Source: Phoronis australis
Taxonomy: Eukaryota > Phoronida > Phoronidae
Direction of reading: 5' to 3'
Assembly: GCA_002633005.1 (NCBI GenBank)
Contig: NMRA01000139.1
Span: 196,132-260,131, forward strand
Length of the DNA: 64,000 nucleotides
Shown: positions 32,701 to 43,379 of the stretch, in pieces
Position numbering within the stretch: position 1 is the first letter of the stretch
Layout of the letters: each line of letters starts with the position of its first letter
Program-made: the position numbers and the translations under genes
Notes under the pieces: model-generated
What the model saw: the letters and a program-made list of their open reading frames with translations, nothing else
Databases searched by the model: none
Told to the model about the DNA's origin: nothing

Positions 32701-35291
32701 AATGTCCGACTCTCGAGATTAAATTCGAAACCCAAATGGTCAGACCAAATTTGGAGGTCGAAAGGTTCAAATACACATGAGAACACAGAAACAATTCAGA
32801 TTACTTTAGATGGTTTCACGTACGAAAAGTCTTTTCCAAATACTCAATAATGTCGCCAGAATCTGGAAGGCAGAAGTCGCCATGCTTGATGGCGGGAACT
32901 TGCATGTGTGGATTGATGCGCGCGAACCATGGTTGCATCAATGGTTCATGGCCGCTCAGAATGTGGTATCGTATTAAACTTTTGGGTATCTTTTTCTCTT
33001 CAATTGCTAGAAGGACCTACAAATATAGTACATGAAAACGCTTGAAAAAGAGAAATCAATAACAAACTGTATTTTACATAAGCAATCAATGGTGGATATT
33101 CAAACTAAACCAAATTTTGTTTTCAGCCAGCTAAAAAGACGAAATGCAGCTTTAAGGGTCATTTTCAGCAGTTAGTTCATTTTCTAACCACCTGAATCGC
33201 TTTTAAAGCGAGAATTCTCGGCCAACGTAACGATAAACAAAGGCCTTCCCCAGCGCTCGAACTAACATTAGTTCCAGCCCAGCGCATGTATGTCCGTTGA
33301 AGTAAGCGTTCTGGCCAGAAAAGTGCTAGCAAACGTCAGTAGTTTCGGGAGCCTATCTCAAATTGCCAGCAAAAGCATTTTCTCAACTGCTCAGAATTCT
33401 AACGAGAGCTAGCCTTTTTGTCAATAGCACAGTAGACATCCCCGATACTTCAAGGAAGCATAAATTTAGCTGGTGTTCGAAGATGGTGGTGGCAATCAAG
33501 TAACCATCACGGAAGTTTGAGAATTTTCTCAAGAAAAAAGGAATTACGTATGATATATGTGCACCATGCAGTGGCGGATTTAGGGGGGGGACAAGGGGGC
33601 CATGCCCCTCCCTAAAATTTTCACAGACTCCATTTGGCAGTTCGGGTGCGAATTACTGATTGGCAAATGCGCGCACCTAGGGGGCTCGGGGGGGAGGGGG
33701 AATGCACAATGCATGGCCTTGAACATGCCCCCGTTTCCCTTTTTTTTGTAATAAGGTCCACAAACTCAAAAGTTCAAGCATCCTGCATCCCTACGTGGCG
33801 AAATTTTATTCCTTTGCCCTGCCCCCCCCAACTCAAAATCCTGGATCCACCCCTGCCATGCATGCCCCAACAAACAGGTGTTGCCGAGCGAATGCAGGAC
33901 GTCAATAGAAGAGGCATCCGGACTTAGCAAGGCGTACTGGAATGAAACAGTAACGACAGGTTATGTGTATCGTTGGCCAAATGGGTGAACGATAAGCACG
34001 TCAAATCGCGTGCGTAAATTGATTCTTATTAGTAGCGTGAATTACTTATTTGCGGCGATAATTGACTTTCAACGGCGCATAAACGATGCTATGAAAAAAG
34101 ATGACTTCTAGTATTAAACTGAATCCGATAATATGGCGAATTCTAGGAGGAACCAGCAGTTTCGTGACTAGATGACATGCATAACTACACGGTCGGTGTG
34201 TAATTTCGAGGCCTATGTGAGATTTTACACACTGAGATTTTCACTAACGGTATTTTGACGAATGTTTAGTGATGATGTATCTGCGGCCACCACTATGAAC
34301 TGAGTTGAACACAAAAATAGATCCAGTCAATTTTTTCCAAAATTTTGCATGCTCAGGTAACCACAGGGACAATTTAGCACTTGGACTTTTTTTACGAAAG
34401 CTCTGGCAATGGTTGTACCCATTGCCTATATCCCCGGTGAATGGACAGGGTCCATGAGCCATGTAATAAATTTTGAAGAGCTTAGTAATTGACAAGGTGA
34501 CGCAAATCTGGCCATAGTTATTCTTGCTTTTAAATTTGCCGTTTCAATTTTATTTCGCTGTCCAAAACGTCAAAATGACGTCATGCTAACAAGCAACTGG
34601 CTGGCTAGGCACAATGGCTGTAGGCTGTAGCCAGAAGGTGTCTGAATGCGTCATCTTCTTCAAGGTCTTGGAGACTTGGAGAGGCACCAACAGCGAACCA
34701 TCAATATAGAGACAACCCAGGTTGCATTAGGTTGTCATCGATGTTACCATGTTACGGCATTGTGCAACAAAGAACATGATCTCTAAAAAGGGAGCCTTTG
34801 AGAGAGGTGTGGTTATCCTATCACTGATGATGCTGGATGTGAGAGTTTAAAGTTACGCAGACACAGCGATATGACGGGAACAAATAGCAGCAATCTACTT
34901 AAAAGTACGCAACGTGACGTTAACTTGCATCTTCGTACGCGATTTATCAGGTCGGGTTAGTTCACATTTGTCTTTTCAGCAAAGTAGCGTGTTATTATAT
35001 ATATTCGTGAATTGCAAAATGCGGCAATATAATGCTAGCGAAATCTCGTTGTTTTCAATATTCGAATATACACGCGGGGCTTGTCTGCAGAAAACTCCGG
35101 TATTGACCCACGTCGGCTTATTTGCGGTGATTTACGGTAGACAAATATGGTCGTAGACAGCAAACCTATCAGTGGACAACCGTCTATTCTAGTCGTCACC
35201 TACTTGCAGATAACAAAAATGTAGTACTCACCAAGAGCGAATAATAAGAGGGAGGAGAATAGTACAAATCAACCGGTTTACTGGTCGCCAT
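29437..35291 (-). CDS. GDAP1: GDAP1-like protein, complete (5 exons)
   Basis: Ganglioside-induced differentiation-associated protein 1 family: GST-like, tail-anchored proteins of the mitochondrial outer membrane that affect fission and redox state in vertebrates. Exons in transcript order: 35291-35232, 33016-32824, 31277-31077, 30619-30413, 29756-29437. All GT-AG; phases 0, 1, 1, 1; 981 nt, 326 residues (human GDAP1 is 358). GST-N domain residues 7-84 with the cis-Pro loop QVPAI (P61) and DSGDIIEYLEKTF. GST-C includes SREAKLRKFADSNPDLRDVY and the diagnostic WVCGERFSLADI. Residues 304-322 (LPVAVTIGAVVTGCLIY) form a membrane anchor followed by basic RKYW. The N-terminus is shorter than in vertebrate GDAP1. 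GDAP1 versus GDAP1L1 cannot be separated here; probably a pro-orthologue. Confidence 0.93.
30413..30619 (-). CDS. GDAP1: GDAP1-like exon 4
   Basis: Acceptor gactatttcag, donor gtaagt. Encodes DLTYEDSREAKLRKFADSNP, DLRDVYLEKI and FDEILTQVEQELGTVE, matching the LKKLAEENPDLQEAY and LDELEKVLDQVETEL helices of vertebrate GDAP1. Confidence 0.93.
31077..31277 (-). CDS. GDAP1: GDAP1-like exon 3
   Basis: Acceptor gtgttacag, donor gtaagc. Encodes DSVKLWPDAGTEDAARCDKI through IPRFVFRFMRG, the linker and first GST-C helices. Divergent from vertebrates but with RLMPD-like KLWPDAGTED and intact phases 1-1. Confidence 0.9.
32824..33016 (-). CDS. GDAP1: GDAP1-like exon 2 (GST-N)
   Basis: Acceptor tatttgtag, donor gtacgt. 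Encodes VLLAIEEKKIPKSLIRYHIL, then EPLMQPWFARINPHMQVPAI and DSGDIIEYLEKTF, aligning with VRLVIAEKAL..NEPWFMRLN..EVPVLIHG..IIDYLEQTF of human GDAP1. Ends phase 1 (C|CG, Pro). Confidence 0.93.
33017..35231. other. GDAP1-like intron 1
   Basis: 2.2 kb; carries MITE copy 2. The stretch 33123-33350 has phrases (agccagctaaa-ag, cgaaatgcagc) also seen at 38590-38650, so a further dispersed repeat is likely. No exon seen. Confidence 0.55.
33569..33855. mobile_element. CAGTGGCGGATTTAG MITE, copy 2 (287 bp)
   Basis: In GDAP1-like intron 1. CAGTGGCGGATTTAG start, CTGGATCCACCCCTG end, both immediately flanked by CCATG, a possible 5-bp target duplication. Has an internal stretch (gcgcgcacctagggggctcg and beyond) missing from copy 1, which is therefore an internally deleted derivative. 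Confidence 0.7.
35232..35291 (-). CDS. GDAP1: GDAP1-like exon 1
   Basis: ATG at 35291 gives MATSKPVDLYYSPPSYYSLL, the first beta-strand of the thioredoxin-like fold. Donor gtgagt, phase 0. Recognised by phase fit and by the LYY-S--S match to the start of GDAP1 (LILYHWTHSFSS). Confidence 0.85.
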
Positions 35292-37530
35292 GAGAATTAG
35301 ATTACGAACAAACTGAACAATTTGTAGATGCGAGATTGATCGGTAGAGGAGTCGCCAAGACGAACACCTCGGATGTTATTAGGTCAACAAGTTAGGTCAG
35401 TAGGTAATCTCGCCTCCCGCCAGAATGGGTAAAATTTTGAAAAGTATAAAAACGTGGCGTAAAACTTGCGTCACTAGTGTCTCCAATCTCTCTTTATTCA
35501 TTAAACATACAACCTAATTCCCGGCGGAAAGCATGGGCTTGTGCCGAGGTGGTTTGCACATGTTAGAGCTCTAGCCGCGGAACATTTGTTCAGTTTGCGT
35601 TCGTTTATTTCGTTTATTTAGTCCCATGGAATTTAGTATTGTCACTAAAACTTGTTTTCAAGTTCGCCGTTTTTCAACAGAATTGCAAGTCATATTACCA
35701 GAAAGCCTTTTGTCAGTTCCTTATGGCATGGTAGGATTATGAGCCGAGAAGCAAACGCCAGTAATTTAATTCATAAAAAATCATCAATTCGCATCATGGA
35801 GACAGATTTTATTGTTATCAAAATACGAAAAGCAACAGGGTGTTGTAGTAACATAAAAAGGAATTGAACCAGTGAGGTTATATAGATGATAAAATCAGGA
35901 GGGAAATACTCTCGATGACTCAACAGCTAGATTTCTACCCTCTCAAGACAAAGATTTTAGAATATATGGATCCCTCACAGTCACCCTCTGTGAAGGATTT
36001 AGTCAGGCATTTATTCCAAATTATACATCTTAATATATTAATTGGACCTTTGATGCCGTTTGATACAGTTATTCAGTATAAATTCAGTATGCGGTGATAT
36101 TTGTAAACATTTGGTATAATTGCTCCACGAACTATCTGATCGGATCCGAAATTTGCAGATAAAGGCTTTCTCTGGTAGATAAAAAACGATCAAACTTCTA
36201 TTGCATAGGTTTGAAATGTACCTAGGCCGCAGTGTAGCACTTTCCTTAGTAGTTTGTCAATAAACTCATTTCTTCACTAGAAAGTAAAAAATTGTGATCC
36301 TTATACATGCAGTATCATTGTGTTGTCGTAAAGACAAGACATTGGCAACACATATTTTCGATTGTTATGTTACTAAAGAACACTGAAAAAGTGGGGGCTA
36401 TAGCCCCCCAGCCCCCTATTAGAAAGTGGACTGTGGAAAATAGTGATGTTAATGACAACGAGATAAATGAACACCTGTCCCAGATTTATCAACATTCGAG
36501 AATGAAAAAACGTGACAGATGGATTGAACAGCGAACCTGAGACTACCGGATACAAAGTGGGTCATCTAGGTGTATGCCAAAACGCAAGGGCCTTGCCCGC
36601 CGGAATATACAAAAATGTCCAAACAGTTTTTTGTCGAACGGGAGACGTCACACTCAAAAGCACCCGACAGCTTTTTGTTGTTTTTTAAGTCACTAATAGA
36701 CAATTGCGGGTGCCTCAAAAACCCATGAAAAGTATTTTCAGTCGAACAGGAAAATAATGGTCCTCGTCGGTTTCAAAAAAATTAAATCATATTTTCGTCA
36801 GAATTTCAGTGGTAATTTAGAGTTTTTGTCATACTTTAAAAGGTGCAGTAACTTGACTATAAAAGTAACCACAAACTCTGGTTGCTTTAGACAATTTCAG
36901 CGTATTTCAGTTAGTTTCTGGCATGAACCGGTCATTGTCGGAGGCCTTTGGGCTTAGGATTGCCCCAGGAACAATACGCTGACGGCGCCGTTTACAGCAT
37001 TCACCTCAGTCGTAAGCCATCCTTACCGTGTTATCCGGTAAAGAGTTATCAGTCTCCACGTGAAACCGCACCTGGAAGGATTTTTAAACCAAAGAAACAT
37101 GACGTAACGCGTACTGGGCATCAAGAGCGATTATGCCAAGCAAGGAACCATTTATGCTTTTGATAACTGTGTATAGTTCCGTCTGCTCTCCTTACTTGAA
37201 ATTGCATCTTTACCGAAATATTTGTGGATTTCCAGGTGTTGCGGTGGTAGTTCTTGGTGAGCCGATTCGTACTGAGATGGCAGCCCCCGTTTTTTATTTT
37301 GATCGCATCTCTCGAGGTGAGGGAGTTGAACGCAGGGCCCTGTGTCTGGTTGCATGAAACAGAACCAAGTAGGGATTCCAACTAATTTCCCTAAATCTAC
37401 TGAGTATTTTTGAAGTTGTGAAAACATCCATTGCCCTTTCTTGTATTGTTTTAGTTTCATTACTAAGTCAACTTTTGACTTTGATACAAATTGAGAGTGA
37501 ACTCTACATTGAATTGCCACTATTTTTACA
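35292..37530. other. Upstream region of GDAP1-like gene, no supported gene
   Basis: The GDAP1-like promoter should lie just above 35291; no clear core element recognised. At 37133-37357 a + frame contains GVAVVVLGEPIRTEMAAPVF and YFDRISRGEGVERRALC, protein-like in composition but unmatched. A gggggctatagccccc palindrome near 36394 resembles part of the element at 41646. Confidence 0.4.
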
Positions 37531-37779
37531 TGCCCCCCCCTAAAATTCTCCCAGATACCATTTTGCTGTTCGGGGTGCGAATTGCTGACTAACATATGAG
37601 CGCACCGGGGCTCGACGGGCGCAATGCAAATGCATAGGCCTTGAAAAAAACCCCGTTTACCGAAAATTCGAGACCCCTGCATCTCTACATTTTAGGCCGA
37701 GCGCGTGCATGTGGCGAAATTGTGGATATTCCTTTGCCCTGCACCTCCCCCCTTACTCAAAATCCTGGATCCGCCCCTG
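37531..37779. mobile_element. CAGTGGCGGATTTAG MITE, copy 3 (5'-truncated)
   Basis: Begins inside the element (cccccccctaaaattctccc) and ends CTGGATCCGCCCCTG. Retains the gagcgcaccggggctcg segment of copy 2, so it belongs to the long subtype. The left terminal repeat is missing. Confidence 0.65.
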
Positions 37780-37993
37780 GAACCCCTGTAGATCCACCAC
37801 GAGCTTCCAATCTCGGTGCATATGAACCGACCTGAGGTCACTACAACTCCACTTGCGTCACAGAAAATCTGCCGATATCCTTTCTTGCGCATAACATTTT
37901 TATAAACAGGACTACTCTTTTCTTGAACCAGGTAGTAGGTACAACGACGGACAATGAAAGAAAAGCAAACATGAACGAACTTTTAAACAAAAC

Positions 37994-37999
37994 TTTATT
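37994..37999 (-). terminator. Possible minus-strand poly(A) signal
   Basis: AATAAA on the - strand (caataaagttttg). It is the first clear hexamer I saw below the TNFAIP8-like stop at 42814, implying a 3' UTR of up to 4.8 kb if used; weak evidence. Confidence 0.25.
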
Positions 38000-38316
38000 G
38001 TAATAAAATACTGCGGTAAATACATGAATGTAATGCTGGAAACTTCGGTGACTTTTTGATATAAATGCAAAAATCCTATCCGATGTCTCAATAAAACGAA
38101 AGTGACGTAGACAGTTATGTTAATGACTAAAATTTATAAAATAATTAACGTATGGATACAACAGAAAACGAAACAGTAAAACAACGGCGGGTGTCAAAGA
38201 TGTGCAAATTTACCCTCTGAACACAACGCCACCAAACTACACTACAAATGAGGCGATGGTGAAGTAGGAGTTACGTAGATAAATAAAGATGACAAGCGAA
38301 AACACACCAAGATGTT

Positions 38317-38373
38317 CGTAATTATTGTCACTTTTCGTAATTATTGTCACTTTTCGTAATTATTGTCACTTTT
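38317..38373. repeat. 19-bp tandem repeat, three copies
   Basis: Three exact units of cgtaattattgtcactttt. Confidence 0.9.
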
Positions 38374-39814
38374 CGTGTGGAACCTGAATAAGCCGATCAA
38401 ATTAATTAAAGCTGAGCTTCGCTCTGTTTAACCGTTACGTGACTTTAAACATATTTCGAGATCTTAACCAAAGAGCTAAACCAAAAGCTGATCCGCTTTT
38501 TCCCCTAAGCAACAGAACACCAACGATGGTAAAGAAATATTTGAGACCAATTTCATAAGAGTAAAAGGCCTACTTCAATTTTCATTTCTTAGCCAGCTAA
38601 ACAGGGCGAAATGCAGCAATAAATTCGCCGCCAACTAAAAGCGATTCGACAGTACACTATAGCCGTAATGCCTTTCCACTGTCTCCAGGTCTCCATAGGT
38701 CAGATCCGAGCACTTCCTATCACAGCTAATAAGTTACAAATCAGTTTTCGTGAACTCTCAATAGATAGCGCTACACATTGCCTCAGATTCTGCTCAGCGA
38801 TTTCAGATAAGGCCATGCATCTTGTAGAAGTATATCTTTAGTTTCAGCTGGATAAACAGCGGTGTTGTGGCTAGAAAGTATGTAGCATTGTCATAAAAGG
38901 TTTCCTGTGAACAAAACAGTAAGGTTTGCGTCAACTTTTAAATTTTACAATAAAATGTCTCGCCAATATGACATTTCTTTGCAAAAAATAGAAAAATGGT
39001 CTTCTACAAGAGCACTCCTGAAATCTAATTCTTGTTGCATTATAAGCATGACTCAAGTTTGAACCCTGCCATAAATCAAACAAAGTAATAAAGAAAATTA
39101 ACACCAAAGTACTTTAGACAACATATGATAACAACTGATATTATCCATTTCAAATAGACACATTAGGCGTATATGCAACAATGGTCTAGTTCACACAAAA
39201 GAAGACAGCTGAAATTCAAACTTTGACAGAGGCCCTGGATTTTGAGAACCTGTTTGATGTACCCTATTCAATGTACAAAACTCTGTATGTCAAACTTGCC
39301 CAAACATTGCCTTTATCACACAGGCTAGAATATATGTGTGAACAAGGGAAAATATTAAGTGAATTCAGTATAAGCTTGCACCCAAGAGGTGGCACTGTCA
39401 GTAAGCTTTGAATCCAATCAGACAACTTGATGTTTAGTTGTTGAGGTTATAGGTCAGCAAGCAGACACAGATCTTGAGCGGTTACCAGGGTCCAAACCCC
39501 CAGGTGACAAGAGCCACTGGCGACTTCAGAAAGAGACCCCACTGGATATTTTTTGAAAACAAACCAAAAAAGGCAGAGTCTTTCAGAACTTAGAACAGGC
39601 AATGGAGGGAAGATATGACATCAATTTCTCTATTTCTGTATGCTAAAAGAACTGTTAAAATATTTCAAGTTGAACACATGTCAACCAAATTGTCACAGGA
39701 GTTCGGTTTCAGTAGCTGAACTCCAGACAACATGAACCATACCTAGTATTTCAATATGACCATTTAGGGCGCTGCGGCCAGCAACATACTTTTGAAGGAG
39801 ACCTACCACTTTTT

Positions 39815-40265
39815 CCAAAAGAGGGAACGGTAGGTTTTTTAGAGAGAAGCTCACTTCCAAAAAAATTGTTATAAACCCTGGGTATGTCCTGGACCCCATA
39901 CCTGGTAACACTGCTACCCTAGTTGGCAACACTGCTCCCCTAGTTGGCACTGAACACTGCTACCCTAGTTGGCAACACTGCTCCCCTAGTTGGCACTGAA
40001 CACTGTTACCCTAGTTGTCAACACTGCTACGCTGTGGCAACATGCAACCTAACTGGCAATACTTTTTCCGAAAGAGGGAACTACAGGATTTTTTTGGAGA
40101 GAAACTCAGTTGAAAAACGGTTATAAACCCTAAGTATGTCCTGGACCCATACCTGGTAACTTGACACTGCTAAGCTAGATGGCAACACTGTTAAGCTAGG
40201 TGGCAACATGCTACAGCACCTAACTGGCAACACCGCTACCCTAGCTTGTAACACTACTAGGTTAG
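39815..40265. repeat. Degenerate tandem repeats of ctagttggcaacactg with larger duplication
   Basis: Many variants of accctagttggcaacactgc. They are embedded in two larger similar segments that each run from gagggaac through ggttataaaccct to tatgtcctggacc and acctggtaac (starts near 39820 and 40072). Confidence 0.8.
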
Positions 40266-41645
40266 AATTCAAGGTTAAACTCTCTTTTGCAAAAAGAAAA
40301 CTTGCTCAGTCAGCAAACTGCCCTAGCATAATTTTGTAATACACACATGGCCCATTGCCTGACTGTGACACTAGAAATTACAGACTTTAAATAGATAAAA
40401 ATTCACATAAACTATCACAAAATGCAGGTTATTTTGGCATGTATGTATCACATATAAATTTATAGACAGAACAATACAATAGTATAATTTAAGATATTAA
40501 GATTATGAAGCTTAGTCATATTACTAGATAAAGAAATGTTAATTCTAAAGCAGGCTAGTTGTTACTACCTCATCAATTACATATCTCAAAATGGCAGCAT
40601 TTCCCACCATCCCAACACAAATAATAAACAAAACAATATTTGAATGTGTAAGTTTTAAAAATAGAGTGGTAAAGCCCCAGACTACAATTGACGAACAAAC
40701 GTTGTATTGAAACTGATTTGCATTGAGGAGTTAATCGCGATTATTTATGCAGAATTTGTGAAGCTAGTTCCAATAGCCCTTTTCAAGCAAAAATTAATTC
40801 ACAAAATGGCAAACAAAATGAGACAGAAACAGTAACACACCCAGGATTACCACAAATTTGAAGGGGAAGCTCAGTCACACACCCCTAAAAGTGGACACCA
40901 ATTTCGCAACCACTGCTTGGCACTTAAGAATCCATACCTGACTCTAAACCACAACACAGTGTGCATAAGGACAGATAATTCATCATATGTTGAGTAAAAT
41001 CCACAGACAGAGATAATTATGTAGAAACAAAAAAGTCATCTCCAAACAACAACGAATCAAACTGCTGCGAGTGCAACCTCAGATTCTATAAACTCCACTC
41101 CAAATATGGGACAACCCTGCAACTTCATCACAGACATGCAATAAAAAGTCTTTAAAATATTGAAGGTCATGATTATGTGTGAAGCGCAGTTACTTCAAAA
41201 GACAGAGTTTTGAACTCTTGATACTCATAAGGTCTAACAAGAAAATAATGTAATATGAGTGGACATTGAACTAAAGGTCGAAAATCATTGGTGGCAGATG
41301 AAACTTCTAAATTAATTGAATTACAGATAAAAGCATCCGCAATGCCACTGGCTGAATACCATCTTCACAAAGAGACCAGTAATCGATTACTATCCGTGGT
41401 TGGTCAATACCACAGATCCCATAACTCTTTCTTTAATTTTCACAGCAATGCAGTCTTGAAGTGCACCCATGGCTACATCATTAGCCGAGCACTTCTAGGG
41501 GTATTATTAGTACCACGTAATGTACAAAATGAGAACAGAGGATATAGTAGCAGTCAAACCTGTATGAAACAAGTAGCGCCACCTGCTCAAGAGACACTTA
41601 TTTGCCAAGTTTTGTGAAAAATCCTTAAAGGAGCTTTGCAGATAC

Positions 41646-41790
41646 ATGAGCGGCGCAGCACTAAAAAAAGTAGAGCGGGGGTATAGCTCCACACCCTCTG
41701 TGGTGCACCACCCATAGACCATAAGCGGCACAGCCTTGAAATAAGTGGGGGGCTACGCCCCCCCCAGCCCCCTATGGTGCGCCGCTCATG
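41646..41790. mobile_element. Short inverted-repeat element ATGAGCGGCGCA...TGCGCCGCTCAT
   Basis: Perfect 12-bp inverted termini, with AGATAC on both sides (one extra g at the right). The inside is two related ~70-bp halves starting gagcggcgcagc and aagcggcacagc, each followed by a GGGG-TA-CCCC type palindrome. No coding capacity. Confidence 0.65.
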
Positions 41791-42813
41791 AGATACCAAT
41801 GTTTCCCCTGCATGTAAAAATCTGGGAGGCCCGCCACTCTCCTTTTTGGCCCTGCCAGTGGCATAAAAATTCAACGTTGTGTAGTGACAACTAGTCAGGA
41901 CAGGACATGTTCAGTAATGGAACAAAATTTTCTAGACATTCATTTTTGTCAAGGAAATTGGCAAATAAAACAATAATTTTCTGCCATGCGGTGTTGTAAG
42001 TTGAACACAAATATTTTAGTACTTCTAAATGGTCATTAAGTAAGTGAAGAGAAATACTTTGGACAAAAGCAACATAAAAATTGGCATTTATAACAACAAA
42101 GAAATCAAACCTTATGGCAGAGATGGACTTACGAATGGCATCTACAAACTAAAAATCTTTGATTATACACTGTTGCGCAGCATAAGATAAAAGACAAAAC
42201 TTAGTGCACAAAGGTGGGACGTGAAAATAAACTTGAGGGGTGAAAAAGCATTACATATAACGTGAAACTTTTCATGTGGTACCAGATGAAAAAAAGTTGC
42301 ACCAATACTTCAGAGGTGGTATATAAGAATATACCACACTCGTAGCAGTGCTTTGACTACATGGAATAAAAGGTCCCCAGCCTTACAGATGCAATGCACA
42401 GCAGCTTTTAAAAAATGGTGACGATATTCTTCTCTTCAGAAATCGGCAAAATTTAAAAGCAAACATTTCCAACCAATTTTCAAATAATTCAGTGTTATTT
42501 TTTGTATGGTTTCCTCCTAGGTTTTTGCGATAACTTCAATGAAGCCAGATGAATTTTGAGAAACGATCAACATTTTTTTGAAAATTATTGTATGAAAACA
42601 GCACGTGTTACCTAATAGCATGACTACTATGTTGGGACACCCACATTTTCCATTGGGCAATGATTTTTGTCTTGATAGTGCATCCGCCAGAAGAAATAAA
42701 GTACCGAGTAGAGGTCATTGGGTGGTATTTGTGACCTGTTAAATAATATCAAACTTGTTGCATCTCTTAAAGTGCACTTAGCATAGCTTTAACAAAATGT
42801 AAGAATCAGGATC

Positions 42814-43379
42814 TCAGATCGTTCCCGCTTCCATCATTTCATGTAAGTTGTCTACAATGCGTCCTAACTCGATCCTGTACGGCCCGTTTGGTAGGAATAG
42901 CGTTTCTAGGAATTCAGTGTTTGTATAAAAGTTCATCACATGATTGAGTCGACCTTTCGATTTCTCTGTTAAGTGCCTGTCAATCATTTTGTTTAGCAAC
43001 GCCCCACATTCTTTAAGCAGCTTGGCCATATAGTTCTTATCAAAACTGAAATCGACCTCGTAGAAACTAATAACTGTCAACGCCGTCGTGTGGAATTTCT
43101 GCTTGAAAGTCTCTGCCACCGCCAGCTCCTCTGCATTAAACTGATCATTCCGGTACAAAATGCTCATTTTGACCACAATTTTTATGATGTTTTTCATGAT
43201 TTTTTCCGCATCCTTTTTATGGCCCGTGTAGCCCTTTGAGATATGGTACAGATCGTCTAACACTTTCCCAGTCAGCTCATCGATGAACACTTTGGCCACC
43301 TTCTTGCTTGACATTTTCCCAAGTAGTTTCTTCTGTGCCCTCAGGCCCAGACTCTGTGAACTGAAGGCAGTGTCTGTCA
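42814..43379 (-). CDS. TNFAIP8L: TNFAIP8/TIPE-family protein, terminal coding exon
   Basis: Cytosolic lipid-binding TIPE proteins carry phosphoinositides and act in cell death, migration and immune homeostasis. This exon encodes 187 full residues plus a split first codon: TDTAFSSQSLGLRAQKKLLG, SKKVAKVFIDELTGKVLDDL, KKDAEKIMKNIIKIVVKMSI, LYRNDQFNAEELAVAETF, ISFYEVDFSFDK, HLTEKSKGRLNHVMNF and ending EMMEAGTI. Every helix of the TIPE fold is present and the family's usual length (~185-200) is nearly reached, so only a few N-terminal residues are missing. Acceptor ttgtttcag before 43379; the upstream exon must end in phase 1. Open frame beyond 43379 is intron. SFYEV is as in TNFAIP8L3, but a pre-duplication single gene is likely. 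Confidence 0.95.

Larger units (their letters stand above)
38374..42813. other. Region downstream of TNFAIP8-like exon, no protein gene seen
   Basis: May be partly 3' UTR of the minus-strand TNFAIP8-like gene. Contains the tandem repeats at 39815-40265 and the small element at 41646-41790. No coding exon recognised on either strand. Confidence 0.45.

Noticed and set aside
37152-37682. 176-codon minus-strand frame
   Set aside because: It runs through MITE copy 3 and has no recognisable domain; no ATG-supported start with conservation could be judged.
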